Shown here in pieces: positions 1 to 6,366 of a stretch of 35,518 bases of DNA. Source of the DNA: Verrucomicrobia subdivision 6 bacterium (GTDB lineage Bacteria; Verrucomicrobiota; Verrucomicrobiia; Methylacidiphilales; Verrucolacustridaceae). A model generated the notes under the pieces. That model saw nothing but the letters and a program-made list of their open reading frames with translations. It was not told the DNA's origin and made no database searches. Position numbers and translations under genes: made by a program. The DNA is taken from positions 1 through 35,518 of the forward strand of contig CANIEM010000017.1 in the NCBI GenBank assembly GCA_947466515.1, read 5' to 3'. Position 1 is the first letter of the stretch. Each line of letters begins with the position of its first letter.

Positions 1-19
1 AATTGGAAGCTTAGGTAGG

Positions 20-40
20 GGCGGCATCTCCGAGGCCGCC
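20..40. repeat. REP-like hairpin (GGCGGC / GCCGCC)
   Basis: Inverted repeat with arms GGCGGC (20-25) and GCCGCC (35-40) around a 9-base loop, preceded by GGTAGG. The lead-in and GC-rich arms resemble dispersed REP-type intergenic elements. A second hairpin with a related GGACGACC arm follows at 107-128. That it is a genome-wide repeat is inference, since only this window is visible. Confidence 0.45.
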
Positions 41-80
41 TAGCTGGGCGAACAAAATTGAATATTGAGCGCTTGTTTGC

Positions 81-128
81 GTTCTTTTCCGTTTAGAAAA
101 GAACTAGGACGACCAAGGATGGTCGTCC
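81..128. repeat. Two adjacent perfect hairpins, REP-like
   Basis: First hairpin: GTTCTTTTC (81-89) and GAAAAGAAC (96-104), a perfect 9-base stem with a 6-base loop. Two bases later comes the second: GGACGACC (107-114) and GGTCGTCC (121-128), a perfect 8-base stem with loop AAGGAT, followed by CTACC. Neither is followed by a T-run on either strand, so they do not look like intrinsic terminators. Stacked short stems in an intergenic region fit a composite REP element. No RAYT transposase is present in the window. Confidence 0.5.
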
Positions 129-147
129 CTACCAGTGTTATGATATG

Positions 148-163
148 GGGCTAGGGATAGCCC
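148..163. repeat. Short hairpin with GNRA-type loop
   Basis: Arms GGGCTA (148-153) and TAGCCC (158-163) enclose the tetraloop GGGA, which fits the GNRA pattern. It is the last of four stem-loops packed into bases 20-163 upstream of the dehydrogenase gene. The stretch 164-248 shows no further structure or credible gene. A promoter for the downstream operon is expected somewhere in 1-248, but I cannot place it. Confidence 0.4.
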
Positions 164-248
164 GGCCTGCCGTGCGAACAGGATTTAGGGTTTGGGACTT
201 AGGTGGACCACTATTGGTCTTCGGCAGGATTCCATCTATAAAGAGTTT

Positions 249-1097
249 ATGGCTGACTCAGCGTTAAGTATGAAAGGGAAAGTGGTCCTGATTACGGGTG
301 CGTCGCGTGGCATTGGGCGTGCTGGTGCTCTGCAGTTAGCGGATTTGGGTGCGGAGCTGATTTTGGTTGGGCGGCACCGAGGTCGATTGGAGGAGGTGGC
401 ACGGCTAGCGAGGTTGGCAGGCTCTCCGCAGGTCCGGGTTTATGTTACGGACCTGAGTTTGCGGGAGCAGGTGGCGGAGTTAGGTAGAAAGTTAAAACTG
501 GCGGAACCAAAACTGGATGTGCTTTGGAATAATGCGGGGGGGTACTTCACGGAAAGGAAGGTGACGGAAGAGGGGTTAGAGCGAACCTGGGCGATGAATC
601 ATCTGGCGTATATGGATCTGACTCAAGTCCTCTTGCCGTTATTAGAAAAAGCGGAGGATCCGAGGGTGATCTGTACTGCCTCTGAGGCGCATCGGATGGG
701 GGTGCTGCAGTGGGATAATCTTCAGGGGGAAAAGAGGTGGGGTGGATGGAAATCATATTGCCTGACAAAATTGGCTAATATTTTATATGTGGCAGAGCAG
801 GGGCGTCGTTTGGGTGATTCGAAAATCCGAATCTGCTCGATGAAGCCCGGGCTAGTGAACTCAGCTTTTGGTGATGAAAATAAGGGGCTGGCTGGATTGA
901 CTTTTCGTATCTTCAAAAAACTCTTTGGGAAAACGAACGAGGAGGGAGCGGACACAGCGGTCTGGCTCGCCTCCCGAGAGGCCCGACCGATTCAAGGTGC
1001 CTATTATGGGGATCGCAAAGAGATAGTTTCTTCTTTAGCTGGGCGAAGCCTGGAGGATGCCCAACGATTGTGGGAGATAAGTGAGGGGAAGGCGTGA
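249..1097 (+). CDS. Short-chain dehydrogenase/reductase, retinol-dehydrogenase-like
   Basis: NAD(P)-dependent oxidoreductase of the classical SDR fold, cytoplasmic; the substrate is unknown. From the ATG at 249 the cofactor motif TGASRGIG is at residues 16-23, NNAGG at 94-98, the catalytic serine in TASEAH at about 145, and the catalytic YxxxK (YCLTK) at 170-174. The combination of SEAH followed by YCLTKLANIL is the pattern of the RDH11-14/WWOX-like branch of SDRs, so a lipid or aldehyde substrate is a family-level guess only. The length of 282 residues is normal. The frame stays open upstream to a TTG at 192, but that part runs out of the hairpin region and does not look like protein. ATG 249 or ATG 270 are the realistic starts. 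The stop overlaps the next gene by four bases, implying co-translation with the tRNA-modification gene. Confidence 0.92.
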   Translation: MADSALSMKGKVVLITGASRGIGRAGALQLADLGAELILVGRHRGRLEEVARLARLAGSPQVRVYVTDLSLREQVAELGRKLKLAEPKLDVLWNNAGGYFTERKVTEEGLERTWAMNHLAYMDLTQVLLPLLEKAEDPRVICTASEAHRMGVLQWDNLQGEKRWGGWKSYCLTKLANILYVAEQGRRLGDSKIRICSMKPGLVNSAFGDENKGLAGLTFRIFKKLFGKTNEEGADTAVWLASREARPIQGAYYGDRKEIVSSLAGRSLEDAQRLWEISEGKA

Positions 1098-2200
1098 AAC
1101 TCAAAATTGGAGATTTGGAGTTGGCCACTCCGTTGTTTTTATCGCCTCTGGCGGGATACACCAATTTACCTTTCCGGCGGACCGTACGGGAGATTGGTGG
1201 GTGTGGCATGGCGACGACGGATCTGGTTAATGCGCGATCATTACTGGAAAATAATCGCAGAGCTTTGGAGTTGGTGGCGACATCCCCTGACGATCGACCA
1301 TGGGCGGTACAACTTTTTGGGGCAGTGGCGTCGGAAATGCGGGATGCGGCGAAGAAGTGCGAGGATCTGGGGGCGAACTCGGTGGATATTAATATGGGCT
1401 GTCCCGTCAGGAAGGTGTGCAAGGTGGGGGGAGGGTCGGCGATGATGACGGAGTTGGGCAAGACGGCGGAGCTGGTCAGGGGGATGGTGGCAGGCGTAAA
1501 GATTCCGATCACGGCGAAGATGAGGTTGGGTTGGGATGAGAAGAATCTGACGGCACCCGATTTGGCTAAGGCTTTGGAGGAGGCGGGGGTAGCGGCGATT
1601 TTTGTTCACGGACGAACAAGAGAGCAGGGTTTTGCGGGTTTGGTTAATCTACAGGGTATCGCCTCGGTTGTAGCCATGGTGAAAAGTATTCCTGTGATTG
1701 GGAATGGGGATGTGACGACTCCCGAAGGGGCGAAGAGGATGATGACGGAAACGGGTTGTGCGGGGGTGAGTGTCGGACGGGGGGCGTTTTACAATCCATG
1801 GATCTTTCGAGCCACGGCTCACTATTTAGAAACTGGGGAGTTGATGGCAGATCCTGATTTCGAGGAGCGGGTGAGGGTGATGAGTAGGCATTTGGAGAGG
1901 AACATTGATTTCTTTGGGGAAGAGAGAGGGTGTGTGCTTTTTCGTAAAGTTATTCCCTGGTATGCGAAAAGGTTCGGTCCTGCGAGTGAGTTTAAGAAGG
2001 TGGCGGTGAGAATCAGCTCAAAAGCAGATTACGACAAAGGACTGAATGAGTATCGCGATTGGCGTAAGCAGTTTTTGGATGAGAAAGGAAATTTACAGGG
2101 CAAGTTTGCCCCATCGAAGTTGGAAGCGGTTTTTGCTGGGGATGGGCCAGTGGAGAGGTCGGAACTTCCTGTACCGAAAGGGCCAGTGGAGAATTGGTGA
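1094..2200 (+). CDS. dusB: tRNA-dihydrouridine synthase, DusB type
   Basis: FMN-dependent reductase that converts uridine to dihydrouridine in the tRNA D-loop, cytoplasmic. The TIM-barrel signature is complete. Near the N-terminus is PLAGYTNLPFR. The catalytic cysteine is Cys103 in NMGCPVRKV, followed by the glycine-rich GGGSAMM. ITAKMRLGWD, VHGRTREQGFAG, VIGNGDVTTPEGA and VGRGAFYNPWIF bind FMN and phosphate. The C-terminal part, with HYLETGEL and a helical tail, follows DusB rather than DusA or DusC. At 368 residues it is slightly longer than E. coli DusB, through a hydrophilic tail rich in Pro, Gly and Glu. Translation starts at GTG 1094, sharing GTGA with the stop of the upstream dehydrogenase. 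An AG-rich GAGGGGAAGG lies just before it and could serve as ribosome-binding site. Confidence 0.93.
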   Translation: MKLKIGDLELATPLFLSPLAGYTNLPFRRTVREIGGCGMATTDLVNARSLLENNRRALELVATSPDDRPWAVQLFGAVASEMRDAAKKCEDLGANSVDINMGCPVRKVCKVGGGSAMMTELGKTAELVRGMVAGVKIPITAKMRLGWDEKNLTAPDLAKALEEAGVAAIFVHGRTREQGFAGLVNLQGIASVVAMVKSIPVIGNGDVTTPEGAKRMMTETGCAGVSVGRGAFYNPWIFRATAHYLETGELMADPDFEERVRVMSRHLERNIDFFGEERGCVLFRKVIPWYAKRFGPASEFKKVAVRISSKADYDKGLNEYRDWRKQFLDEKGNLQGKFAPSKLEAVFAGDGPVERSELPVPKGPVENW

Positions 2201-2209
2201 ATACAAAGC

Positions 2210-2241
2210 ATTCATTATTAGTAAGATATGCACTAATGAAT
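2210..2241. promoter_or_regulatory. Inverted repeat ATTCATTA / TAATGAAT between dusB and the PEP-CTERM gene
   Basis: Perfect 8-base arms, ATTCATTA (2210-2217) and TAATGAAT (2234-2241), are separated by 16 bases and lie 10 bases after the dusB stop in AT-rich sequence. The arms are too far apart and too AT-rich for a convincing terminator. An operator, or chance in AT-rich DNA, are both possible. Confidence 0.3.
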
Positions 2242-2256
2242 CTTAATAAATCTCCG

Positions 2257-2280
2257 CTTGAAAAAATTTAAAATTATGCT
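2257..2280 (+). promoter_or_regulatory. Promoter-like motif shared with the FecR/YDG gene
   Basis: The core CTTGAAAAAAT at 2257-2267 is followed by AAAATTATGCT to 2280 and lies 35 bases before the ATG at 2292. The same 11-base core with similar flanks (AAA-N-TT-N-TGCT) occurs at 6174-6197, upstream of the gene at 6367. TTGAAA could be a -35 element. The -10 is unclear: TAATTG at 2281-2286 has the right 17-base spacing but is a poor match. Confidence 0.4.
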
Positions 2281-2291
2281 TAATTGTATAA

Positions 2292-2888
2292 ATGAAATCA
2301 AATGTAAGCAGGTCATTCATCTGTGCAGCGTTACTGTTGTCCGGGGTCAATCTAGTCCCTGCGGCAATTGTTCTTACCACTTTAGTCGACAATATGTCAC
2401 AATCTGTGCAAGATGATTTTTATTTAGGATCCACCTTCGTTCAACCATTTACCACGGGTGGTGCAGCATCCCTGAACACGCTTATTATATCCTCCAATTC
2501 GGGTTGGAGTGCATCAGACTCGCCCACCGTCTCTTTGCTTGATAGCGGGCGCAATCTTGTCGCGTCTTTTGTGTATAGCGCCAGCTATTTGTCAGTTGTT
2601 ACCTACAGCGCCCCGAGTTACGCACTGCAAGCAGCCAGCACATACTTTATTGAAGTTTCAGGTGGTACTGGGTACTTAAACGTAACAACTAGTCCAAACC
2701 AGACTGGTCTACCTAGTTGGACCATCGGTGACTTATCCTATCGGGGGTTTGATTCTTCTGCTTCGACACCAAGTAGTCAGATATTGCAATTTTCTTTGTC
2801 AGGACAGGTGCCTGAACCAGCAACTAGCTCCCTCCTCGCCATAGGATTAGGACTCTTTGCCTTAGCTCGTCGCAGGTCTCGCGCTTAA
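2292..2888 (+). CDS. PEP-CTERM sorting-domain protein
   Basis: Exported surface protein of 198 residues. An N-terminal signal peptide runs to about residue 25 (basic start, then ICAALLLSGVNLV, ending PAA). The middle is rich in Ser, Thr and Tyr and predicts as beta-structure. Its opening, with NMSQS, FVQPFTTGG and a long Ser-rich strand region, resembles the choice-anchor R type domain seen in other PEP-CTERM proteins. The C-terminus (residues 173-198) is textbook PEP-CTERM: VPEPATSS, a hydrophobic helix LLAIGLGLFALA, and the basic end RRRSRA. In known systems this tail is recognised and cleaved by an exosortase in the inner membrane; none is encoded in this window. There is no Shine-Dalgarno before the ATG, only AT-rich sequence. 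It appears to be a single-gene unit, and its ligand or role is unknown. Confidence 0.9.
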   Translation: MKSNVSRSFICAALLLSGVNLVPAAIVLTTLVDNMSQSVQDDFYLGSTFVQPFTTGGAASLNTLIISSNSGWSASDSPTVSLLDSGRNLVASFVYSASYLSVVTYSAPSYALQAASTYFIEVSGGTGYLNVTTSPNQTGLPSWTIGDLSYRGFDSSASTPSSQILQFSLSGQVPEPATSSLLAIGLGLFALARRRSRA

Positions 2889-3161
2889 GCGATTCCTTCG
2901 CTCCCGAGTGTGAGAAAATGGGGCTAGGTCCCCGTATTCGGTGGTGATCGATTTGTCCACAGCATCGTGAGGCTAGGTGAATTTCTAGATGGGTGGCTGC
3001 TTTTTCTAGAGGCGTTGACATAAAGGGGCGATAGCGGGAGTCTTAAAACATGAGCCGATCGACGTATTCCTCAGCGTGGAGTGACCGCCCTCTAGCGATG
3101 TCGAGGAAACTGGTTTCGATTATGAACACGCGACTGCAGGCGGAGCGGTAGGGGACGATTT
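2889..3161. other. Intergenic region without a convincing gene
   Basis: There is a weak GGGG/CCCC hairpin at 2920-2933 without a T-run, which is not a good terminator. ATGGGGCTAGG around 2918-2928 also occurs at 145-155 in the left-end hairpin region. On the minus strand, the frame ending with TAA near 3047-3049 reads about 30 residues containing FIIETSFLDIARGR and EEYVDRLMF. It could be the end of a decayed gene but has no good start. Nothing else is supported. Confidence 0.35.
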
Positions 3162-3974
3162 GTGGGAATGACAGTTTTCCATCAGGCTCCGTTGGCGCTC
3201 TTTGCACTTTCCTTGCCAATGATCTTTGGTTTGGCAGTGGCCATGTATTTCTTCTTGGAGTTTGGCTCTTGGATGGGAAAGAAACACCTGCGATCAGGTC
3301 GTGGTTCGATTCAAGAAACTCTTGGAGTGATTGATGGACCGATCTTTGCTTTATTTGGGTTGCTTATTGCCTTTACCTTTTCCTCGGCGCTGAACCGGTT
3401 TGATGATCGGCGAAAGTTGATTGTGGAGGAGGCCAACGATATTGGGACGGCGTATTTGCGACTCGATCTGTTGCCCGTGGCGGATCGAGAAGCGGTCCAA
3501 GGGCTTTTTCGGCGTTATCTGGATTCGCGGATCAAGACCTATGAACTGATTCCTGACATGACGGCGGCGGTGGCGGAGTACAATCGTTCGCAAGATTTGC
3601 AGGCTCAGATCTGGAAAGAGTGCGTCAGTGGGGCTAACAAGACGTCGAATACGCTGGCGGGAATGCAGTTACTGCCTGCGATTAATGCGATGATCGATAT
3701 TACAAGTACGCGGACGGCGGCGATGCAGTTTCATCCCCCTGTGATTATTTTTGGAATGTTAATGGTGATGGCCTTGGTGACAGCCTTGCTGGTGGGGTAT
3801 CAGATGGCGGGGTTAGAGAAGCGCAGTTGGCTGCATGTGGTTCTTTTCATCATTACCATCTCCCTGACTTGCTATGTAATTTTGGATATCGAGTACCCAA
3901 GGATTGGTCTGATTCGGATGGATGCGACCGATGTGATTTTGAGAGATCTACGTGAGGGAATGCAACAGAAGTAG
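3162..3974 (+). CDS. DUF4239 / bestrophin-like membrane protein
   Basis: Inner-membrane protein of 270 residues with four hydrophobic segments at about residues 8-31, 55-77, 190-215 and 222-245. The two pairs are separated by a long soluble helical segment. The family hallmark follows the second helix: GLLIAFTFSSALNRFDDRR, then an EANDIGTAYLRLDLLP stretch. This is characteristic of DUF4239, whose members are often named bestrophin-like. The function is unproven, and channel activity is only an analogy from that name. The first codon is GTG 3162, with GGGGA about 7 bases upstream; ATG 3168 two codons later is an alternative. It stands alone and converges on the minus-strand pair at 4057-5972, with a hairpin between them. 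Confidence 0.82.
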   Translation: MGMTVFHQAPLALFALSLPMIFGLAVAMYFFLEFGSWMGKKHLRSGRGSIQETLGVIDGPIFALFGLLIAFTFSSALNRFDDRRKLIVEEANDIGTAYLRLDLLPVADREAVQGLFRRYLDSRIKTYELIPDMTAAVAEYNRSQDLQAQIWKECVSGANKTSNTLAGMQLLPAINAMIDITSTRTAAMQFHPPVIIFGMLMVMALVTALLVGYQMAGLEKRSWLHVVLFIITISLTCYVILDIEYPRIGLIRMDATDVILRDLREGMQQK

Positions 3975-3983
3975 ATTTGATCT

Positions 3984-4007
3984 GATGACAAGTGCTCTGT
4001 CATCTTT
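3984..4007 (+). terminator. Possible terminator between convergent genes
   Basis: Arms GATGACA (3984-3990) and TGTCATC (3998-4004) form a perfect 7-base stem with a 7-base loop, followed by TTTGCT, 10 bases after the DUF4239 stop. The T-run is short and the stem only moderately GC-rich, so termination would be weak. Confidence 0.4.
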
Positions 4008-4044
4008 GCTGTGTCGGCAGGAAATCGATCGATGAAAAGATGTA

Positions 4045-4067
4045 GCTCCCGGTAGCTTAAGGGGAGC
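4045..4067 (-). terminator. Possible weak terminator at the end of the minus-strand pair
   Basis: GCTCCC (4045-4050) pairs with GGGAGC (4062-4067) around an 11-base loop that contains the stop codon of the minus-strand gene ending at 4057. Read on the minus strand it is followed by TACATCTTTTC, an imperfect T-rich tail. Overlap with the stop codon makes a true terminator uncertain. Confidence 0.25.
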
Positions 4068-4869
4068 GAAGGCCTCTCCTGGCGGATTTCGAGTTTGGTG
4101 CAAGGCGAACTGCAGGTTGTGCGATTTGTTGGAGTGAATCTTTTTGGGTAGCGGTTTTTAAATAGTAGTCGCGGGCCTCACTGTAAACTATCGATTGATC
4201 GGGGATGATGATATTTCCTGAGGACCATGCGCCAGCACCTGCAATCAAGCCGACAGGGGGAAAGATAAAGGTGAATGCTTTTGTCCAGTCGTCTGGCTCG
4301 ACCATTTTTTTGTACCAGATGCGGAGAGGCAGGTTATCGGTGGCTCGGATTCCGACATCGATACCTCCTTGCCGGTCCTGCCCGCCAATTTTGAGTTTAG
4401 CGTCTGAAAAGTATCGGATGTAACCTAGGCCCACGGCTTGGTTTTTTAATTCGGTCCCTTGAATAGCCTTACGCCCTTCGGGCCCCTCCATGACACTGAT
4501 TTGGCTGTAGGTTCCAGGAGGCAAAGTGATAGTGGTATTCTGGTTGGTAATAGATTGTGCGGCATCGATAGTTAGTTGGCAGTTTTTAGGCCGAGAGGGG
4601 TCGAGCAAGGGGTCGATCTCACCATCGTTTCGCTGGGGTGTGGTGACCGAGGAATTGTTTTTGGTTTTGGAGGTGGGAATCGGTAGGCGGGCTGGAATTT
4701 TGGGTTGAACGGTGGCAGCTTCCGATGCCACAGCGGCGGAGGATCCTGCGTTTTGAGATTGGGCATGGACGTTTAGGTTTGGCGCAAGGACTAGCATAGC
4801 GATGAGCGTCAGGTACGTGTTGGAAACGTGCCTGATTCTAGGGCTAGTGGTGGTTTGGATTGGATTCAA
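4057..4869 (-). CDS. Secreted protein of unknown function
   Basis: Protein of 270 residues with no family I recognise. The N-terminus carries basic residues and then TYLTLIAMLVLA, ending NVHAQ, a plausible signal peptide with cleavage near residue 37. A low-complexity Ala/Pro/Thr/Asn segment runs to about residue 95. A compact C-terminal domain of about 170 residues then has short beta-like stretches such as TITLPPGTYSQISV, GLGYIRYF, LRIWYKKM and the hydrophobic FIFPPVGLIAGAGAW. The start is TTG at 4869, sharing TTGA with the stop of the upstream beta-barrel gene. The only later Met lies inside the signal peptide, so TTG is favoured. Overlap with the barrel gene suggests one mRNA and a shared job at the envelope, perhaps as a periplasmic partner of the barrel; this is inference from context only. 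Confidence 0.75.
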   Translation of the reverse strand: MNPIQTTTSPRIRHVSNTYLTLIAMLVLAPNLNVHAQSQNAGSSAAVASEAATVQPKIPARLPIPTSKTKNNSSVTTPQRNDGEIDPLLDPSRPKNCQLTIDAAQSITNQNTTITLPPGTYSQISVMEGPEGRKAIQGTELKNQAVGLGYIRYFSDAKLKIGGQDRQGGIDVGIRATDNLPLRIWYKKMVEPDDWTKAFTFIFPPVGLIAGAGAWSSGNIIIPDQSIVYSEARDYYLKTATQKDSLQQIAQPAVRLAPNSKSARRGLRSP

Positions 4870-5972
4870 AATTTGTAAATTAGGTTGATGCCCGTGCCAG
4901 CGTTAAGAGCTTCGTAGTCGCCCGTTTCGGGAACGGAGACACTACTGTCGCTTTTGGTCCAACTGACAAAGCCTCGCACGGATACGTATTCGAAGGGGGT
5001 GTAGGTGATGGAGATTCCGTAGGTTTGCTGAAAATCGAGACGATCGGCATTATTAAACTGATCTTCCAGTTGAGTACCAGTGTATTTGGCAAGCCGGAAG
5101 CTGGCGTAGGCTTGAGTGCTGAGCTGCTGTGTAGGATTGGTGGACCAAGAAAAAGTTAGATTATTATCGGTACGGGTAAAGTTGGTGGGATTGGCGAGAA
5201 CATAGGAGGCACGACCGGTGATTGAAGTGGAGGTCCAACTGGCTAATTTGTGATACCAGGTGGCCTGCCAAGCCAGCGGGTATTCGTCGAGAAAGTTTAC
5301 GTATTGGGTTAACGATTGATCCCGTCCTGAGCCATTAAATACATTGGCATCAGCAGAAAATGTAATGAAAAGATCTTCGCTGAAGGACCATCCCAAAGAG
5401 ATAAAGGGATCCATCACAGTGAAATTATTTTGCGAGATGCCTGTCTGATTATACGGGGGGGAACCCGGTTCCGCTGTGGCATAAGTAAAGAACTGATAGC
5501 GAAATCCAGCTTTAGGGAAAAACATCGCATACTGTTCGTCCTGAATCTGAGGGGCGAAGCCGATTTCAGGAGTGGTAATGATTTGCCATGCGGAGAACTT
5601 CTGTCCACCGCTTTCGGCATAAAGGACGTTGCTGTTATAGAAAGCTTGGCAATCGACGGTGATATAAAACCAAGGTTTATGAGGAATTTCAGAGATAATC
5701 TGAACATCGCCCAACTCGCCAGAAAGAGGTCTCGCGGTTACCGACTCCTCTTCAAGATTCTGGGTGTTGGCATTTTCGTCGGTGGCCTGAACCTGACGAG
5801 TGAGTTGGTTGTCCTGCCGGGTTTGCGAAGAGACAGCAGAGGCACCCCCTCCTGTTTGAGCGGCTGAATCAGAGGGAACTGCTATCCAACAGATAACCAA
5901 CAGCGAGAGTAGACATAGGTTAGGTCTAATTGGTGCTGAGCTAAACTGAAAAACCCCGATGGTGATTACCAC
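4866..5972 (-). CDS. Outer-membrane beta-barrel protein
   Basis: Protein of 368 residues beginning with a signal peptide (hydrophobic core LCLLSLLVICWIAV, cleavage near SAAQ at about residue 38). A Gln/Ser/Thr-rich spacer follows to about residue 90. The rest alternates polar and aromatic/hydrophobic residues in strand-sized blocks, for example WFYITVDCQAFYNSN, FPKAGFRYQFFTYA, DLFITFSADANVF and TYGISITYTPFEYVSVRGF. It ends GTGINLIYKF, the terminal-Phe signature that the BAM machinery recognises. It is much shorter than two-partner-secretion transporters and shows no POTRA domain, so it is not an obvious exporter. The start appears to be GTG at 5972, with an in-frame TAA 12 bases upstream and no clear Shine-Dalgarno. 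It is the first gene of the minus-strand pair, divergent from the FecR/YDG gene. Confidence 0.83.
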   Translation of the reverse strand: MVITIGVFQFSSAPIRPNLCLLSLLVICWIAVPSDSAAQTGGGASAVSSQTRQDNQLTRQVQATDENANTQNLEEESVTARPLSGELGDVQIISEIPHKPWFYITVDCQAFYNSNVLYAESGGQKFSAWQIITTPEIGFAPQIQDEQYAMFFPKAGFRYQFFTYATAEPGSPPYNQTGISQNNFTVMDPFISLGWSFSEDLFITFSADANVFNGSGRDQSLTQYVNFLDEYPLAWQATWYHKLASWTSTSITGRASYVLANPTNFTRTDNNLTFSWSTNPTQQLSTQAYASFRLAKYTGTQLEDQFNNADRLDFQQTYGISITYTPFEYVSVRGFVSWTKSDSSVSVPETGDYEALNAGTGINLIYKF

Positions 5973-6366
5973 TATATTTTGTTAGGTGGAATTTCATCAA
6001 TTTACAATAAAATGCATGACACACTGCAGAGGAAGTTATTTGTATTTCATTGAAAGGTAATGATTAATCTCAAAAAATAGCCATAAGAGGATACGCAAGC
6101 GCCCCGTCCTTTAAAGGTAAAGCAAAGCAATGATCATTAATAAAATACACCATTAATAATTACTAATCCGGCACTTGAAAAAATACAAACTTGTGCTACT
6201 TATTTACTTTATATGGGATTGGTAGTGTCATGATATTGAACGATCAGATCACTTTTGTATTACCCTGTCTGTCAATTGCCAATGCAGTTTCGTCGCTAGT
6301 TCCCATCGCTCATTCTTTAATGAGGCCAAGGCCTAAAATTTAACAATATAAAAAAATAATCGATCT
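5973..6366. promoter_or_regulatory. AT-rich divergent intergenic region
   Basis: This 394-base region separates the minus-strand barrel gene from the plus-strand FecR/YDG gene and should hold both promoters. Visible elements are the palindrome AATGATCATT (6129-6138), direct repeats ATTAATAA at 6136-6143 and 6152-6159, the CTTGAAAAAAT motif at 6174-6184, and AGGCC-AA-GGCCT (6323-6334) 32 bases before the ATG. No small gene or known riboswitch is recognised. The leader ends in A/T-only sequence with no Shine-Dalgarno. Confidence 0.6.
6174..6197 (+). promoter_or_regulatory. Promoter-like motif shared with the PEP-CTERM gene
   Basis: The core CTTGAAAAAAT (6174-6184) is identical to 2257-2267. 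The following 13 bases (ACAAACTTGTGCT) match the other site at 9 positions. TTGAAA at 6175-6180 could be a -35 element, but a convincing -10 is not seen. If this is the promoter, the leader of the FecR/YDG mRNA is more than 150 bases long. Confidence 0.4.

Noticed and set aside
192-248. TTG 192 as the dehydrogenase start
   Set aside because: It would add 19 residues encoded by sequence just after the hairpin cluster. The SDR fold begins normally at MKGKVVLITG, and ATG 249 or 270 suffice.
4866-5972. Two-partner secretion transporter (TpsB) for the giant protein
   Set aside because: At 368 residues with no visible POTRA domain it is too short for that family. Only a generic outer-membrane barrel is supported.
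6161-6197. Sigma-54 promoter at GGCAC before the FecR/YDG gene
   Set aside because: The GGCAC element is not followed at the required spacing by a TTGC-type -12 element.
6060-6366. Riboswitch, such as a cyclic-di-GMP aptamer, in the FecR/YDG leader
   Set aside because: The short string GCAAGCGCCCCGTCC looked suggestive, but the conserved aptamer cores and pairing stems are not present.
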